A model generated the notes under the pieces. The model worked only from the letters and a program-made list of their open reading frames with translations, was not told the DNA's origin and made no database searches. A DNA stretch of 64,000 bases, taken from contig CAZBIC010000030.1 in NCBI GenBank assembly GCA_964491875.1, positions 1 through 64,000 on the forward strand, read 5' to 3'. Position 1 is the first letter of the stretch. Each line of letters begins with the position of its first letter. Shown piece by piece: positions 18,001 to 28,200 of this stretch. Made by a program: the position numbers and the translations under genes. The stretch is from JADJPG01 sp964491875. GTDB taxonomy: Bacteria > Verrucomicrobiota > Verrucomicrobiia > Limisphaerales > JADJPG01.

Positions 18001-21000
18001 TCGGCAGCTTGGAACTATCGCGCCCGCGCAACAGCGCCAGCTCTTCCTCCAGCAACGATGCCGTCTGATTCATGAAACAATGAAGCGACGTCGCTTGTGA
18101 GCCGTAGACGCCGTCGGCGGTTCCGAAAGCAATCGTGGGATCCGCCGCGTCCGCATACGCTTCGTTGCCCAGCAGCATGTAGAGATCGGCCAGGCGTCCC
18201 GCGGCCAGCAGCAGCGCATCGTTGGCCGGCGGATAATCCACGGGCGGCGCGCCGTTGATGCTGAGATTCATGCCGCGTCGCAGGACGGTTTCGTACACTT
18301 CGATTAATCCCGCGCTGTTTACGGCGTTCAAGTTCAGCGCGACATCGCCCACCGCACGGGTGCCCGCCTGCGAGATCATGCTGACAATCGTGTTCACCTG
18401 CGCGTCCTGATAATCTTGGATGCGCTGTTCGAACGGGCCGATTCCCGCGAGCACCCGCTTGATCCAACCCTCCGCCAGCATGGGCGAAGTCCACGCGCTC
18501 CAATCCGCTCCACAAGCCGCCGGGCCGGTCTTCCGGCGGTAGCGGCAGATGAAATAATTGTCGCTCAACGTGTAGAGGCCAGGGCCGGCGATCGTGATGT
18601 CCAACGCGCCGATTCCGGTCGAGGGAACCGGAAGGAACGAACCCCACTGGTCCGGCGGCAGCGTGGAGGGCAATCCATCGACGGGCGGCATCGTGCGCCA
18701 CTCGAATTCAAAATCGTCCGGGCGTCCGGAGAAGTCACCGCTGTGTCGAAGGGTCAATTGCTCGGCGAGCGGATTCGATGGCTCAATCACTTTGAGTTCG
18801 CCGCGATAGAGCGGACACGAAACTTTGATCACACTCAGGTTCACCGGCTCCGTCGGCGCGCTGAGGTTCGTGCTGTTTCCAAACGCCAGGGTCACGTAGC
18901 CCACGCCGCGTGAATCTCCGGCCGTCAGAGCCAGTGAATCAAACCCAGTCGAATCCGGCGGCACGGGAATGACAGCGGCTGCGGCGACAGCGAGATTCTC
19001 GACGGCGGCGCGGAACGACGCATCCGTGGTGAGATTCAACACGGCAGCTTTGTCGCGAGGCGTCAGAACGTTGAGCAGAAGATACGATTCACCAGCGGGC
19101 GGTTCGACAAACTCACCGACCAGCTGCAACTGGTGCGAAACCGGATCGTAGCGGAGCCGATTCTCCAGATGCGGTGGCAGCGCCCGGAAGTAGAGCAGCC
19201 CCGCGTTCACCCGGGTTTCGACGTCTGCGGGCAACTGGGCGAGTGGCACGGTGCGGGCACGGATCGGATCGATCAAACGGACACTGGTTCCATCCCGAAG
19301 CGGGAGCGATTGCTGATAGAGAATCTCCACGCTGGTTTGCCCCGCGATCTGCGGCAGGCCGTTCTTCGGTTTCACGAGAGTTTCGCCGACGCGAAGTTCA
19401 GGGACATCCAGCGGCCAGGTGGTGTCGTAGCGCACATTGATGGGAACACCGGGAGTCCCGGCCCGCGTGTCCAGCAAGGGAATGTTGGTGCCGAGGGGCG
19501 GTGGATTGGTCCCCGGGAAAAAGAAGTCCGGCTGCACCGGATAGAAATAGCGCATCACGATCTCCGCCGCCCCACCGTCGTCGCCAGCAGCGCGGGCCCA
19601 GAACGAGAGCTTCCGATCGCGGAAGAACGGACCCGAAACCCCGACGGTTTGCGGCGCGACAGAGAGAGTGCTGAGCGGAAACGGCGCTTGGATCAACAAT
19701 CCTGCTCGCGCTGGATAGCGGAAGAAGAACGGCGCCTCCTCGGCCACCACGCGCCAGACTTTGATACGCCACGCCAGTCCGGCAGCGGGATCGCGATAGC
19801 GGATGAGAACATACGGTTCCGATGTGGCGGAGGAGCCGAGGTCATCGCGCAGTGCGAAGACGCCTTCGCCCGAACTCACCGGCCGACGCAAGGCGTGTTC
19901 ATCGTTCGGATTGAAGCCGGCCTGCGAGGAATCGTTCTGCGTGTAGAGCGTCCAGTCGACGAACAGCGCAGGATCAATCGCGCCGGTCCCTTGCTGGCTG
20001 GCGATGACGATCTTCGGCGGATTGGCCGGCCACGCGGGAACATAACGCACCGGCTTCCACGGCCAGACGATGCTGTTGGAGACGCTGGCGGCGGTGACAG
20101 GATCGTAGAGATTGGTTCCCCGCTTGAAGAACGCGACGACCAAATCATCCAGTGCGTTCGTGGGATTGTCGCGATTGACCGGGATGATCGTTCCAGTCCG
20201 CGTGACAGGATCAAACACCGGCGCCGGGCAATAGACCGATTTCGAAAGCACAACTTGGGGTGAGCCGGCGAGCGGATCCTGGTAACCGGCTGGATCGACG
20301 ATGGGCTGGCCAATCACAGCGGGAACATTGTTGTGCAGGTGGGTCGGATTGAACCAATCGATGGTTCGGATGAATTGGAACCGGATCGGATTATTCCTCG
20401 GCTCACCGGAAGAGAGCATCACGAAGCTGTCGCCTGCCACTGTCGCCGAGAACTGCCGCGATTGCGCAACGGTGTTTGCATCCACCCCGGCCGTCGTCGC
20501 GAGCAGAACGGCGTTTGAGAAAACTCCGCCGTTGCTCAAGTCAACCGTTCCCTGCCCCGCCACGTGAATCTGGTAACGATTAAGATTGGTCGGCCAGATG
20601 AGCGACGCCTCCCAGTTGTTGGTCTGATTGTTCAGCAGTGGCCAGGAGACCAACACTCCACCCGGTTTAACCGCGAACAGTTTTCCCGAAGGCAAATGCC
20701 AGAACGCCGCATCGGCTGGCGTCACGACCGGACCTTGGGTTGCAAAGGAACCCGACGCATCGACGCCGCTTGGTCGTGGAATCTCCGCGCCGATCTCCCA
20801 TTCCGGGATCGGAAAGTCGAATCCGTAGATGCTTCCACCCAGTGCTTCGCGCGTGTTGTCCCTCGGGGCGCCGACGAGAAAACGTCGTGCATCCAGAGCA
20901 GTGACTGCGCCGCCGAAGAAGTCATTTGCCTGCGGTGTCGGGTTGTCCACCGTGGCCAGCAGAACTCCGTTCGGATTGAACATATAGACCCGGCCCGACT

Positions 21001-22471
21001 CGCTCCCGGCAAAAGTCTCCTGAGGAGCGCCAATGACAATTCTCGCGCCCAGCGTGGCAATCGCGGCTCCAAACGCTCGGGACGCCTGAACATTTGGCGA
21101 GGTAAAAGTCCGAAGCAACGAACCAGTGTCATCGTAGTGATACACGGCACCAGCGGAACCGTTGGTGGCGAATCCTGATCCGGTGAAATAGGTGACAGGG
21201 GCGTAGGGTGCGCCAATCAAGACACGCTGATCATCGATCACTGAGATGGCATTTCCGAAACCATCCGCCTGAGTATTGGGACTCGAGATCGCGGCCCTTT
21301 GAGCACCGTTCAAATCGAAAACCAAAACACGGGATGAGGCTCCGTCCACACTCCTGGCCTGGATAAGGATGCGATTGGTTCCCCAGCCCGAAAGGCTGTT
21401 CGCTCCCGAAAAAGCAAAATCCAAGCTGGATGGCGCTGGATTGGTAACGATGGAGATCGGAGCCGCGACGGACCCGGAATCATAGACGTAGACTTTGTTC
21501 ACCCCGCTCGCAGCGAATCGGTTTCCCGGAAGCGTGACGATTACCCGGCCAAAGGAAAGATACGACGAGTTGGTGTCTGGATCGGACCAGCTCCTCAGCA
21601 GGTTTCCGGCGGAGTCATGGAGATAGATCCGTCCCCGATTCGAGACACTGCCACTTGCCAGGAATCTCCCATCAGGAAACGCCGCCAACGCGCTGCCGTA
21701 GCTCGATCGGTATTGCGGAGTCTTGGCGTAATTGACTGCCCGACTCGACTGGTCATAGATCCAACCGAATCCTGAATACCTGAAGAGATCATCTGACCCA
21801 ACGTTTGGCTCCGTGGATGATGGTGTGGTGGCGACAAAGCGTCCGTTGCCCAGAGAAACCATTCTGGCACCAAATTCGTGGAACCAGTTTCCAAAAATAA
21901 AACCCGTAGGAGTGGTCCCCGGATAGGCGATTCGTATTTTTGCCTGACTCGGACAGGACCAAAGCAACCGCGCGACAGCCAGACCGGGGCCTTGATAATA
22001 CTCGACCTTGATGTCGATCTCGACTCCGGCCGTTAGCGGAATAGGAGCACTGCTGTGTTCCGTGGCGGCTTGATCGACCCAGCTATCGATGATCAGCTGA
22101 TTGTTCACCCACACACGAATCCCGTCATCGGAGACCGTATGGAATGTATAATTTTCCGAGAACATCGGCATCACCCGGCCGGTCCATCGCGCCGAAAAGG
22201 TATTGGTGGCAATCGTCGGATCGGGAGAGCCCGTGTAGTAGGGGTAATTGTTCCAATCGAAATCAATCGCCCAGTCCAGTCGCGTCACTTTCGGATTCGT
22301 CAGGTCGGCGTTGTCGAAGTAGGTGGCGGAAAACTTCGGCGGATAGCTGAGCGTCCACATGTTTGAGACCTGCGCGTGCGCGGCGGTTACCAGCAGCCCC
22401 AGTGCGATCCCGAGCAGCCTGCCCAATGGTCGGATGAAAAATGAATTCATGGTGCGAAGTCGGAAGGTCAT
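15038..22471 (-). CDS. Giant PA14/FG-GAP protein with Tc-toxin A-like C-terminal half
   Basis: 2477 residues from an ATG overlapping the previous stop (ATGA); a second ATG at 22450 gives a cleaner signal peptide ending AAHAQ. PA14 domain at about 38-175 (SENYTFHTVSDDGIRVWVNN, AGVEIDIKVEYYQG), then a seven-blade-like FG-GAP propeller at about 190-530 (repeated G-VYxYD...GAxxxxxGARIVIGAP). Residues 550-1500 are unassigned. At about 1870-2130 there are long amphipathic helices rich in Ala, Gln and Glu. Then come YRAQFDLAARYAYLAGKAY, GRFSLRNELFR, LPEFQRHCIPFSP and TRIRSVGVWFANY, which parallel the conserved end of Tc A subunits (YxxAYDLA..., LPE..FD, RRIKSVSL). Length also fits (~2500). By eye no VRP1 or neuraminidase-like part is seen. 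It may be a pore/needle-like protein; a plain surface protein is the alternative. Confidence 0.85.
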   Translation of the reverse strand: MTFRLRTMNSFFIRPLGRLLGIALGLLVTAAHAQVSNMWTLSYPPKFSATYFDNADLTNPKVTRLDWAIDFDWNNYPYYTGSPDPTIATNTFSARWTGRVMPMFSENYTFHTVSDDGIRVWVNNQLIIDSWVDQAATEHSSAPIPLTAGVEIDIKVEYYQGPGLAVARLLWSCPSQAKIRIAYPGTTPTGFIFGNWFHEFGARMVSLGNGRFVATTPSSTEPNVGSDDLFRYSGFGWIYDQSSRAVNYAKTPQYRSSYGSALAAFPDGRFLASGSVSNRGRIYLHDSAGNLLRSWSDPDTNSSYLSFGRVIVTLPGNRFAASGVNKVYVYDSGSVAAPISIVTNPAPSSLDFAFSGANSLSGWGTNRILIQARSVDGASSRVLVFDLNGAQRAAISSPNTQADGFGNAISVIDDQRVLIGAPYAPVTYFTGSGFATNGSAGAVYHYDDTGSLLRTFTSPNVQASRAFGAAIATLGARIVIGAPQETFAGSESGRVYMFNPNGVLLATVDNPTPQANDFFGGAVTALDARRFLVGAPRDNTREALGGSIYGFDFPIPEWEIGAEIPRPSGVDASGSFATQGPVVTPADAAFWHLPSGKLFAVKPGGVLVSWPLLNNQTNNWEASLIWPTNLNRYQIHVAGQGTVDLSNGGVFSNAVLLATTAGVDANTVAQSRQFSATVAGDSFVMLSSGEPRNNPIRFQFIRTIDWFNPTHLHNNVPAVIGQPIVDPAGYQDPLAGSPQVVLSKSVYCPAPVFDPVTRTGTIIPVNRDNPTNALDDLVVAFFKRGTNLYDPVTAASVSNSIVWPWKPVRYVPAWPANPPKIVIASQQGTGAIDPALFVDWTLYTQNDSSQAGFNPNDEHALRRPVSSGEGVFALRDDLGSSATSEPYVLIRYRDPAAGLAWRIKVWRVVAEEAPFFFRYPARAGLLIQAPFPLSTLSVAPQTVGVSGPFFRDRKLSFWARAAGDDGGAAEIVMRYFYPVQPDFFFPGTNPPPLGTNIPLLDTRAGTPGVPINVRYDTTWPLDVPELRVGETLVKPKNGLPQIAGQTSVEILYQQSLPLRDGTSVRLIDPIRARTVPLAQLPADVETRVNAGLLYFRALPPHLENRLRYDPVSHQLQLVGEFVEPPAGESYLLLNVLTPRDKAAVLNLTTDASFRAAVENLAVAAAAVIPVPPDSTGFDSLALTAGDSRGVGYVTLAFGNSTNLSAPTEPVNLSVIKVSCPLYRGELKVIEPSNPLAEQLTLRHSGDFSGRPDDFEFEWRTMPPVDGLPSTLPPDQWGSFLPVPSTGIGALDITIAGPGLYTLSDNYFICRYRRKTGPAACGADWSAWTSPMLAEGWIKRVLAGIGPFEQRIQDYQDAQVNTIVSMISQAGTRAVGDVALNLNAVNSAGLIEVYETVLRRGMNLSINGAPPVDYPPANDALLLAAGRLADLYMLLGNEAYADAADPTIAFGTADGVYGSQATSLHCFMNQTASLLEEELALLRGRDSSKLPSVQTFPFYNRLIWNFTRDITGGEVAYSLNYNLRNVDGDVAGAIDEADARRLYPQGHGDAWGHYLTAIKNYYRLLRNPNFTWTPRIEAVLVGGVPVSVDYLDERKFAAAAAARTRTGAEIVSLTFRDKYVETPSQPWQDSTDSDNNRAWSLADWSSRAGQGAFFDWVTANAMLPDVDVNPAHTGIQKIERGTVLELPEIAEGFREIQELQDQADSGRNPLGLANNVVPFDIDPSAIASGKTHYEQINERANEALKNAVAVFDHANASTQLLRRQADESSQFQQVVIDREADFNNRLIEIFGTPYADDIGPTGTYPSGYAGPDLYHYDYVDSAELRTGLTAQQPTLVFQWSDLGVAADGALLRSETPVRFTFSANGFGLEKPLAWTGQRSAPGEIQMARSALQEATKRLERGVKEYENLINQIEDEAQLLAAFAKLNADQTEIRDGYQSTLSSINMQIVIARSAAAMAQFLARQTDLIGSSAVEAVPKVVGMATDALSAQRAMMQFSYRQHSVAFSTVADLLEVGIASQQDQKGQLAVSTEIEIAALQAEFGESERLVRLEQLVRSEIPARIELAALRESVTQASARYQSAVARGLRLLEERTRFRQQTAAQIQTFRYKDMAFRVFRSDALQKYRAQFDLAARYAYLAGKAYDYETCLAPGDNRGPGIAFFSNIVRSRALGRFSNGLPLPSGGTGDPGLADPLARMSANWNLVLKGQLGFNNPQTETGRFSLRNELFRVVNGTGGGQRWRETLERHVVPNLLELPEFQRHCIPFSPTQPVEPAIVIPFGTTVNFGLNFFGWPAGGGDNDYDSTKFATRIRSVGVWFANYNNLGGGMINTPRVYLVPVGMDVMRAPTQGNTYIREWRVLDQALPVPFPLNGNVPGDSNWIPINDTLFEDFASIRRFGRFRAFHDSGNFNPAETISDSRLIGRSVWNTRWLLIIPAGTLHTDRTEGIQRFINGALRPDGTRDGNGVSDIKIFFQTYAYSGN

Positions 22472-24243
22472 TGATTCAGCGCCGCCACCTTGGATACGCG
22501 CACGAGCCGGAACGTCCCCGAGATCTGAACGGACCGACGATGCAGACCGCTGATGGTTTCGCGGTATTGACCGCCCACCTCGGTTTCACCCCAGCCGGGC
22601 GGATTCATCGACAACGGATCGGTGGTCGAGAATTGCAGCGAGAGACTCCGTGAGACGGTAAACGATTCCCTCCCCTCGGCGACGACTTGATCGAAGCGTT
22701 CATCGCGATTGTCATGATCCGGGTGGAACCCATGCTTGAACGGGTTCCGGGCGTGATTGTAGTCCATCACCGCCGCGCCACTGAGCGATCCAGTCCCGAA
22801 CGCACTGCCCGTCAGTGCCAGCGGTTGGGTGAATCCGAAGGCGGTGGAACTGATGCGGCGACCGGAGATCTCGCCAGCGCCTGTGAACGCTCGCACCAAG
22901 GATTGATCCGTCACCAGAACCACCCGCGCCGCCTCGTCCTGAACCCTGCCTCCGGGTCCGTCCGGATCGGGCAAATAAGTCGCCGGCTTTCGCACGAGAT
23001 AAACTTGTTGCAGCAATCGGGACGCACCCGCGGCGTCCACATGCACAATCAGTCGGAACGAAAACTCGCCGCCGGCCGGACGCGGCTGATCCGGCGTGGA
23101 CGGATGCGCTGGCTGCGAAACATTCTTGATGATCGCCTCGCCCACCCAGAGCCCGGCCAGCGCCACCGGTGCCTGCGCGGCACGAACTCCACTTCCAGCC
23201 GCCGTGATCGTCGCATTCCCCTCGGCCCCGAGTGGAACGAGCCACCGTGAACCGAGATCATCCGTCACCTCCAGCAGCCCTTGAAACCGGCTGCCCGCCA
23301 GAGGAGCAACCCCGATCGGCCGACGCATTCCGAGACGCACCAGTTGTTCGCCATTCGCCGGAATCGCCGTGAAACTCAGCGTGGCCGGAAACGGTTCCCA
23401 GCCAATTTGAATCGTGGAGTAGGATGCCTTCCAGTATTCGAGCGGGACCGCGCCAGCGAGCGCCGGTTCGCCCGGCGGCGGATTGGCGGAAGGCAGTACG
23501 CGCAGGAAATAGTTTCGCGCAGCGCCGCTGGTATTCCGCAGCTTGAGAGACGTTTCGTTGAAGCCGCTTCGAAACTCAATTCCCACGCGCGATCCGGAAT
23601 CCACTTCGAACGTCGACGTGCGGCGCGTTGGCGCCGTGCAGCGCACCCAATACGCGCGCCCGGACTCCGGTCGCGTGGTGGCCAAACTTCCGACCAACTG
23701 CCATGAGCCGGCAGTTCCCAAGGTGTAAACCGGTTGTCCCGCCAGTCCAGATTCACCGGTGAAGAGCGTCTGAAACGTCGGCGCGTTCGTTCCCACCCGG
23801 AAGCCCACGAGGTTCGCACCCCCTGGTCTCCAAGTCAGCGGGCGCAGCGACGGACGACCCGTGACCGTCCAGCTGATCGGCGCCGAGCCGTCCGCGACTT
23901 TGATGAGATATCCGCGCGCATCCCGAAGAATGAATAGATTGCGAACGCCGCCCTGCGGACTCGCCGGAGGAAACCACGTAAGCCAGTTCGGCAATCCGGG
24001 AATCAGCGTGCTCGGATCCTGCACGAACTGCGGCGAATCCACCGTGGGATTGAAATCCCACACGCTCTCGACCGGCAACCCGGCGAACAACGAGTCGCAG
24101 TCCGCCGGTTCAGGCAGCACGTTCAGAAAGACCGCATTCCAGCCGGCACGCAGCGTGATGGTCTGTTGCGTCCATTGCGCATGAATGGTCAGCGGTGCGA
24201 TCATGAAAATCGCAGCCACGAGGAGACGAAGGAGAAATTTCAT
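22468..24243 (-). CDS. Secreted GWN-repeat protein, paralog of the gene at 1-1575
   Basis: 591 residues with a signal peptide (1-22, cleavage after IHA). It opens TITLRAGWNAVFLNVLPEP, followed by FAGLPVESVWDFNP. Around residue 505 it has NPFKHGFHPDHDNRDERF, the motif shared with the truncated paralog. The C-terminus, missing in the paralog, carries ETISGLHRRSVQISGTFRLVRV, a closing beta strand. All visible segments look beta-rich and no enzyme motif is seen. It starts 22 bp after the TSP3 protein gene and its stop overlaps the start of the A-like giant by 4 bp, so translation of the two is probably coupled. I infer an accessory or structural partner of the giant pair; no function is known to me. 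Confidence 0.9.
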   Translation of the reverse strand: MKFLLRLLVAAIFMIAPLTIHAQWTQQTITLRAGWNAVFLNVLPEPADCDSLFAGLPVESVWDFNPTVDSPQFVQDPSTLIPGLPNWLTWFPPASPQGGVRNLFILRDARGYLIKVADGSAPISWTVTGRPSLRPLTWRPGGANLVGFRVGTNAPTFQTLFTGESGLAGQPVYTLGTAGSWQLVGSLATTRPESGRAYWVRCTAPTRRTSTFEVDSGSRVGIEFRSGFNETSLKLRNTSGAARNYFLRVLPSANPPPGEPALAGAVPLEYWKASYSTIQIGWEPFPATLSFTAIPANGEQLVRLGMRRPIGVAPLAGSRFQGLLEVTDDLGSRWLVPLGAEGNATITAAGSGVRAAQAPVALAGLWVGEAIIKNVSQPAHPSTPDQPRPAGGEFSFRLIVHVDAAGASRLLQQVYLVRKPATYLPDPDGPGGRVQDEAARVVLVTDQSLVRAFTGAGEISGRRISSTAFGFTQPLALTGSAFGTGSLSGAAVMDYNHARNPFKHGFHPDHDNRDERFDQVVAEGRESFTVSRSLSLQFSTTDPLSMNPPGWGETEVGGQYRETISGLHRRSVQISGTFRLVRVSKVAALNQ

Positions 24244-24265
24244 AGGCGTTCAGCGAAGGGCGACA

Positions 24266-25123
24266 TCAATCCACGACCTCGAGCAGGTAAAAGAACTGCG
24301 CGCCCTCGGCGACGTTCGAATCCACGAACTCATTGATGGGTGGCGTCGCGGCGATGCCGGTCTGGATGACTTGATACGCGGCAGGGTTGGTTGAAAGCGT
24401 CGCCGCCCGGCGCAGCCGATACTGGCGATTCGCTTCGCTGGACCATCGCAACTGGATCCCGCCGAGGATCGGAATGATCTCCAAGAACTCGAATCTCGAC
24501 GCCCGGTCATTCGGGTTCGTGCCCGCGCGATACTCGCGCAAGTTGCTCAACCCATCGCCATCCGGATCCGCCCCAGCGGCGGCGCCGAGCCTGCCGAAAT
24601 ACTGCTGCTCCCAGGCATCGCCCAAGCCATCGCCGTCGGTGTCCGCGGGAAGCACTCCAAGCGACAAATCGATTCGCTCCGGCCGCCCCCGGCCGACCGG
24701 TGTGAGTGCAAATTGATCCGAAACCCCGATCAGGCTCAGCGGCTGTCCATCCAGCGAAACGGTCGCTCTGCGATACGACGTTGCAGGCGCGGTGAGAAAG
24801 ACTTTGTTTGAACTTCCCGTAACGCCCGCCTCCGGCGTCTCACATGCCACTCGGAGGGCGTAGCTGAACTGGTCGTTGATGTTCGTCAGCGGCGTCGCAA
24901 TGATCCAGGACGTCCCACCAATCACGCGTTCAATGCGCCAGTTGAGCGTGCCCGTCGTCACCCGCACCGCCACTCCGCCCGAGTCCGTCAACACCTTGCC
25001 GTACCACACCAAGTCCGGCTCCGGGATCCCCGCCACCACCGGAAGCAACGTTCCGTCACCCGCCAGAATCGCCCCGGCCAGAGCGGTCATCAGCACCCGC
25101 CGCGTCTTTAGTCTTGAGTTCAT
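24266..25123 (-). CDS. Exported protein with thrombospondin type-3 calcium repeats
   Basis: 285 residues from the ATG at 25123, which has AGGAGGA directly upstream but only two bases away; an in-frame GTG at 25147 is the alternative and leaves the same export segment (RRVLMTALAGAILAG). Residues 25-155 form a beta-rich domain opening EPDLVWYGKVLTDSGG. Two TSP3-type loops follow, DTDGDGLGDAWEQ (about 160) and DPDGDGLSNLREYRAGTNP (about 182), each with the Asp spacing of calcium sites. The last 80 residues resemble a small beta domain (LRWSSEANRQYRLRRA). No PEP-CTERM or other sorting tail is present. It is the first secreted product after the kinase in this module. Confidence 0.85.
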   Translation of the reverse strand: MNSRLKTRRVLMTALAGAILAGDGTLLPVVAGIPEPDLVWYGKVLTDSGGVAVRVTTGTLNWRIERVIGGTSWIIATPLTNINDQFSYALRVACETPEAGVTGSSNKVFLTAPATSYRRATVSLDGQPLSLIGVSDQFALTPVGRGRPERIDLSLGVLPADTDGDGLGDAWEQQYFGRLGAAAGADPDGDGLSNLREYRAGTNPNDRASRFEFLEIIPILGGIQLRWSSEANRQYRLRRAATLSTNPAAYQVIQTGIAATPPINEFVDSNVAEGAQFFYLLEVVD

Positions 25124-25204
25124 TTCCTCCTGAGTTCGCGAGGACACGAAGAATCTTTCACGGAAAGTGAAACTTTCTTCTACCGCCCCCCGCCACCGGA
25201 CAAC

Positions 25205-28200
25205 TCAGCGCCGCGCGGAACTTCCCATCGCCTCGGGCCAGGCCATCTTCAACTGCTGAAACTGGGCCTTCAACACGGCGAGATCCCAAACCTGAAGCCG
25301 ACGTCCATCCACACTGACCGCCAGCAAGCGTCCCTCCGCGCCGACCGCGAGCGGAACCGCTCCGTAGGGAAGGAGAAGTCGGGGCTCAATCGTCACCGAA
25401 TCGTACAAACCAGCGGAATGCCAGTCACTCTGCAGCCAAATGGCGTCGTCACTACCGGAAGGCATCGCACGCATAAAGTTCCTCAGCGTCCGCCTTCGCT
25501 CCCAGTTGGCGGTATTCCAGAGCTCCACTCCAGTTCGCCCGCTCAGCATCAACGTTTTCGATCCCGGCAGGAAATCAAATGCGCTCAAATTCACCCCATG
25601 CGAGACTTTGGTGACGAACTCCAATGATGGCATCGCGTAAACGTAGACGGACGTGGAGAATGGACGGTTGATCGCCAGCCAGCGTCCATCCGGAGACACC
25701 TCACACATGCCAGCCGCCGTCGACGTCCATGCCGCCGGACCCTGCTCAATTTCATCGCCGGACACAATCGCGGAGCCGCCAGCTGCCGTCATCACGACCT
25801 CGTTGGAATGCAGGCAAAGAAACGAAAATCCCGGCGCTTCATGCAATGGAAGCTTCGTGACCAGCGGAGCACTGCGTGGCGACATTCCGGGAGAAACCCG
25901 CCATCGATAGCCCGCCGCATCCCGCGCGTTGCTGCGGCTCGCATACAGCTCCCCGCCATCAGTCGTGAAAAAGAAATGGGCTTCATATCCCTCCTTGAGA
26001 ATCGTTCCCGGTCCCGTGTGGTTCAGGTTCCATACGCCCATCTGTTGCGACGCGGATGCCGCCAGCCAGCGACCATCCGGCGAGAACGCAGCGTGGCGAA
26101 GCCGCACTCCCAAGGATTCCGGAAACTCACGCACCCCTTTTGGCCGTTCGAACCCGTACAGCTTCACTCCCGAGTCTGTAGTGACGGCAAACCCGGCACC
26201 GTCCGTCCTCATTTGAGCCTGATATCCACCCGCGTTGATGGTGAATATCCGCCGAGACGTGCGCGCATCCCAACATACGATCTCGTCATCCCATGAACTG
26301 CTAAAGAGATAATCCCCCTCGGGGCTCAGGAACGCGCGTGCCGCTTCCCCCTTCTGCCGGCCAAACTCCCGCAACGCGCCCGTCGCGACATCCATGAAAT
26401 GAATCACTCCGCTATGATCCGGCACTACCAGTCTCCTGCCGTCCGGACTCCAGTCCATGCTGTGAATCATCTCAGTGCTCAGCGAAGCGGATGCCTGTTC
26501 CACTCCGTTCGACGAGTCATGGATCGAGATCAGCCATTTACCGCCCACGAACCGGGCGGCCGCAACCTGCCCGCCATCGGGCGAATAGCGCAATCGCGCC
26601 AGCTCCGAACCCAGCTCGAAACGCTGAACCTCCCGTCCCTGCTCCCAGTCCCATACCGTCACCCTGCCGCCCCCCCTGCCAGCCAACAATCGCGGCAGCC
26701 GCGGATGAAAAGAAATGGCCGACCACGCAATTCCCGGCAGCGACAGCAGGAGGCGTTGTGAGGGCACATGCCATATCTCCCAGGTCGCACGCGAACCCGA
26801 ACCGTCATAGTCACGCTTCACCGCGAAACAGTCCCCTGCGCTGCTCCAAGTCGAATCGTTATACGCCGGTAGATTCGTGCTCGCAGGAAGTTCAGCGATG
26901 AGCTGCAAATTCCGCGTTGAACGAATCTCCACCGGACCCTTCCGCCGGCACAGCGCAATGCGCTCAAACGACGGGTCCAGCCGGCGCAACGTAAACTCTG
27001 CGTCGAACGGCAGCTCGCGATCAAAGACCAGGTCCGGCAGCGCGACCGCGGCAATCACCTCGCGTCGCAATTCATAGGAATTCGTGATGACGGCAGCCCG
27101 GCGGAGTGCATCCAGCGCTTTTGCGCGATGCCCTACCTCGCCGCTGCGAACCGTTGCCCGGGCCTGTTCCAGCAGAGCCGTGTACAATTGTTGTTCCTTC
27201 GCTCGCTCAGCCGTCTCCGCACGATGACGCAGCTCCGATTCTTTCGCCCGCGTCTCCGCCTCGAGACGCGCCTGGTCATTGGCGGCGTCCGCGATGCTTC
27301 GCGCGTAGTTTGCCTCGCGTCTTGCCAGCCATGTCAACACTCCGGCAACCGCCACCACTACCGCCGCGATCAGCGCGATCTGCTTCAACCGGGCGAGATG
27401 ACGTTCGAGATTGCGAGCCCTCCGAAGACTCCGACCCGCGAGGAACAAACCGAGATCGGCCTGCATCTCCGCCGCAGTTGCATAGCGATTCGCAGGTTGC
27501 GGGGCGCACGCGCGCGTCATTACTTCATTCAATTCGAGCAACGCCTCCGCCTCCGGCAATCGCATCAAGTCCGCAGGTAGCTGAGGGAATTCCATTCGGT
27601 CCCGACCCGACGCCAGCTCATAAAGCACCTTGCCCAACCCGTAGAGATCGGCCTGACGCGAGCCCGGTCCTTCCGGCGGAATGTAACCATCCGTCCCGAC
27701 AAAACTCCGTGAATCGCCCGCATCAGTCACCAGGCCGATGTCCGCGAGCTTGGGATGTCCTCCGACGAAAATGACATTGGCCGGTTTGATGTCCCGGTGG
27801 ACGAGACCGTGCCCATGCAACCGCGCCAGCGCGCCGCCGATCCGATGCGCCAGTTGCGCCGACTCTTCCGGGGAGAGCCGGACTCTCGCGTTCAGTTCGG
27901 ATCGCAAGGTCCGCGGTTGATACGACTCCACCTTCACCGTCGCCGCGTCGTGTCGTTCGCCCGGGATCACCGCCGGATCCGCCAGCTCCATCACGTAATA
28001 AAAGCACCCAGCTGCGTCATTGCGCCCCACGTGCAGCACCTGCACCAGTCCATCGTGCGTCCGGGAAATGGGTTCGTACTTGAGAATGCCCTGAAACTCG
28101 CGCTCGTATGGACGGTCCTCCTTGAAACGCGCCCGGTAGACAATCTTGACGGCCCGATACGTACCCAGAGCGCTCCGCGCCAGCCAGACATCGCCATAGG

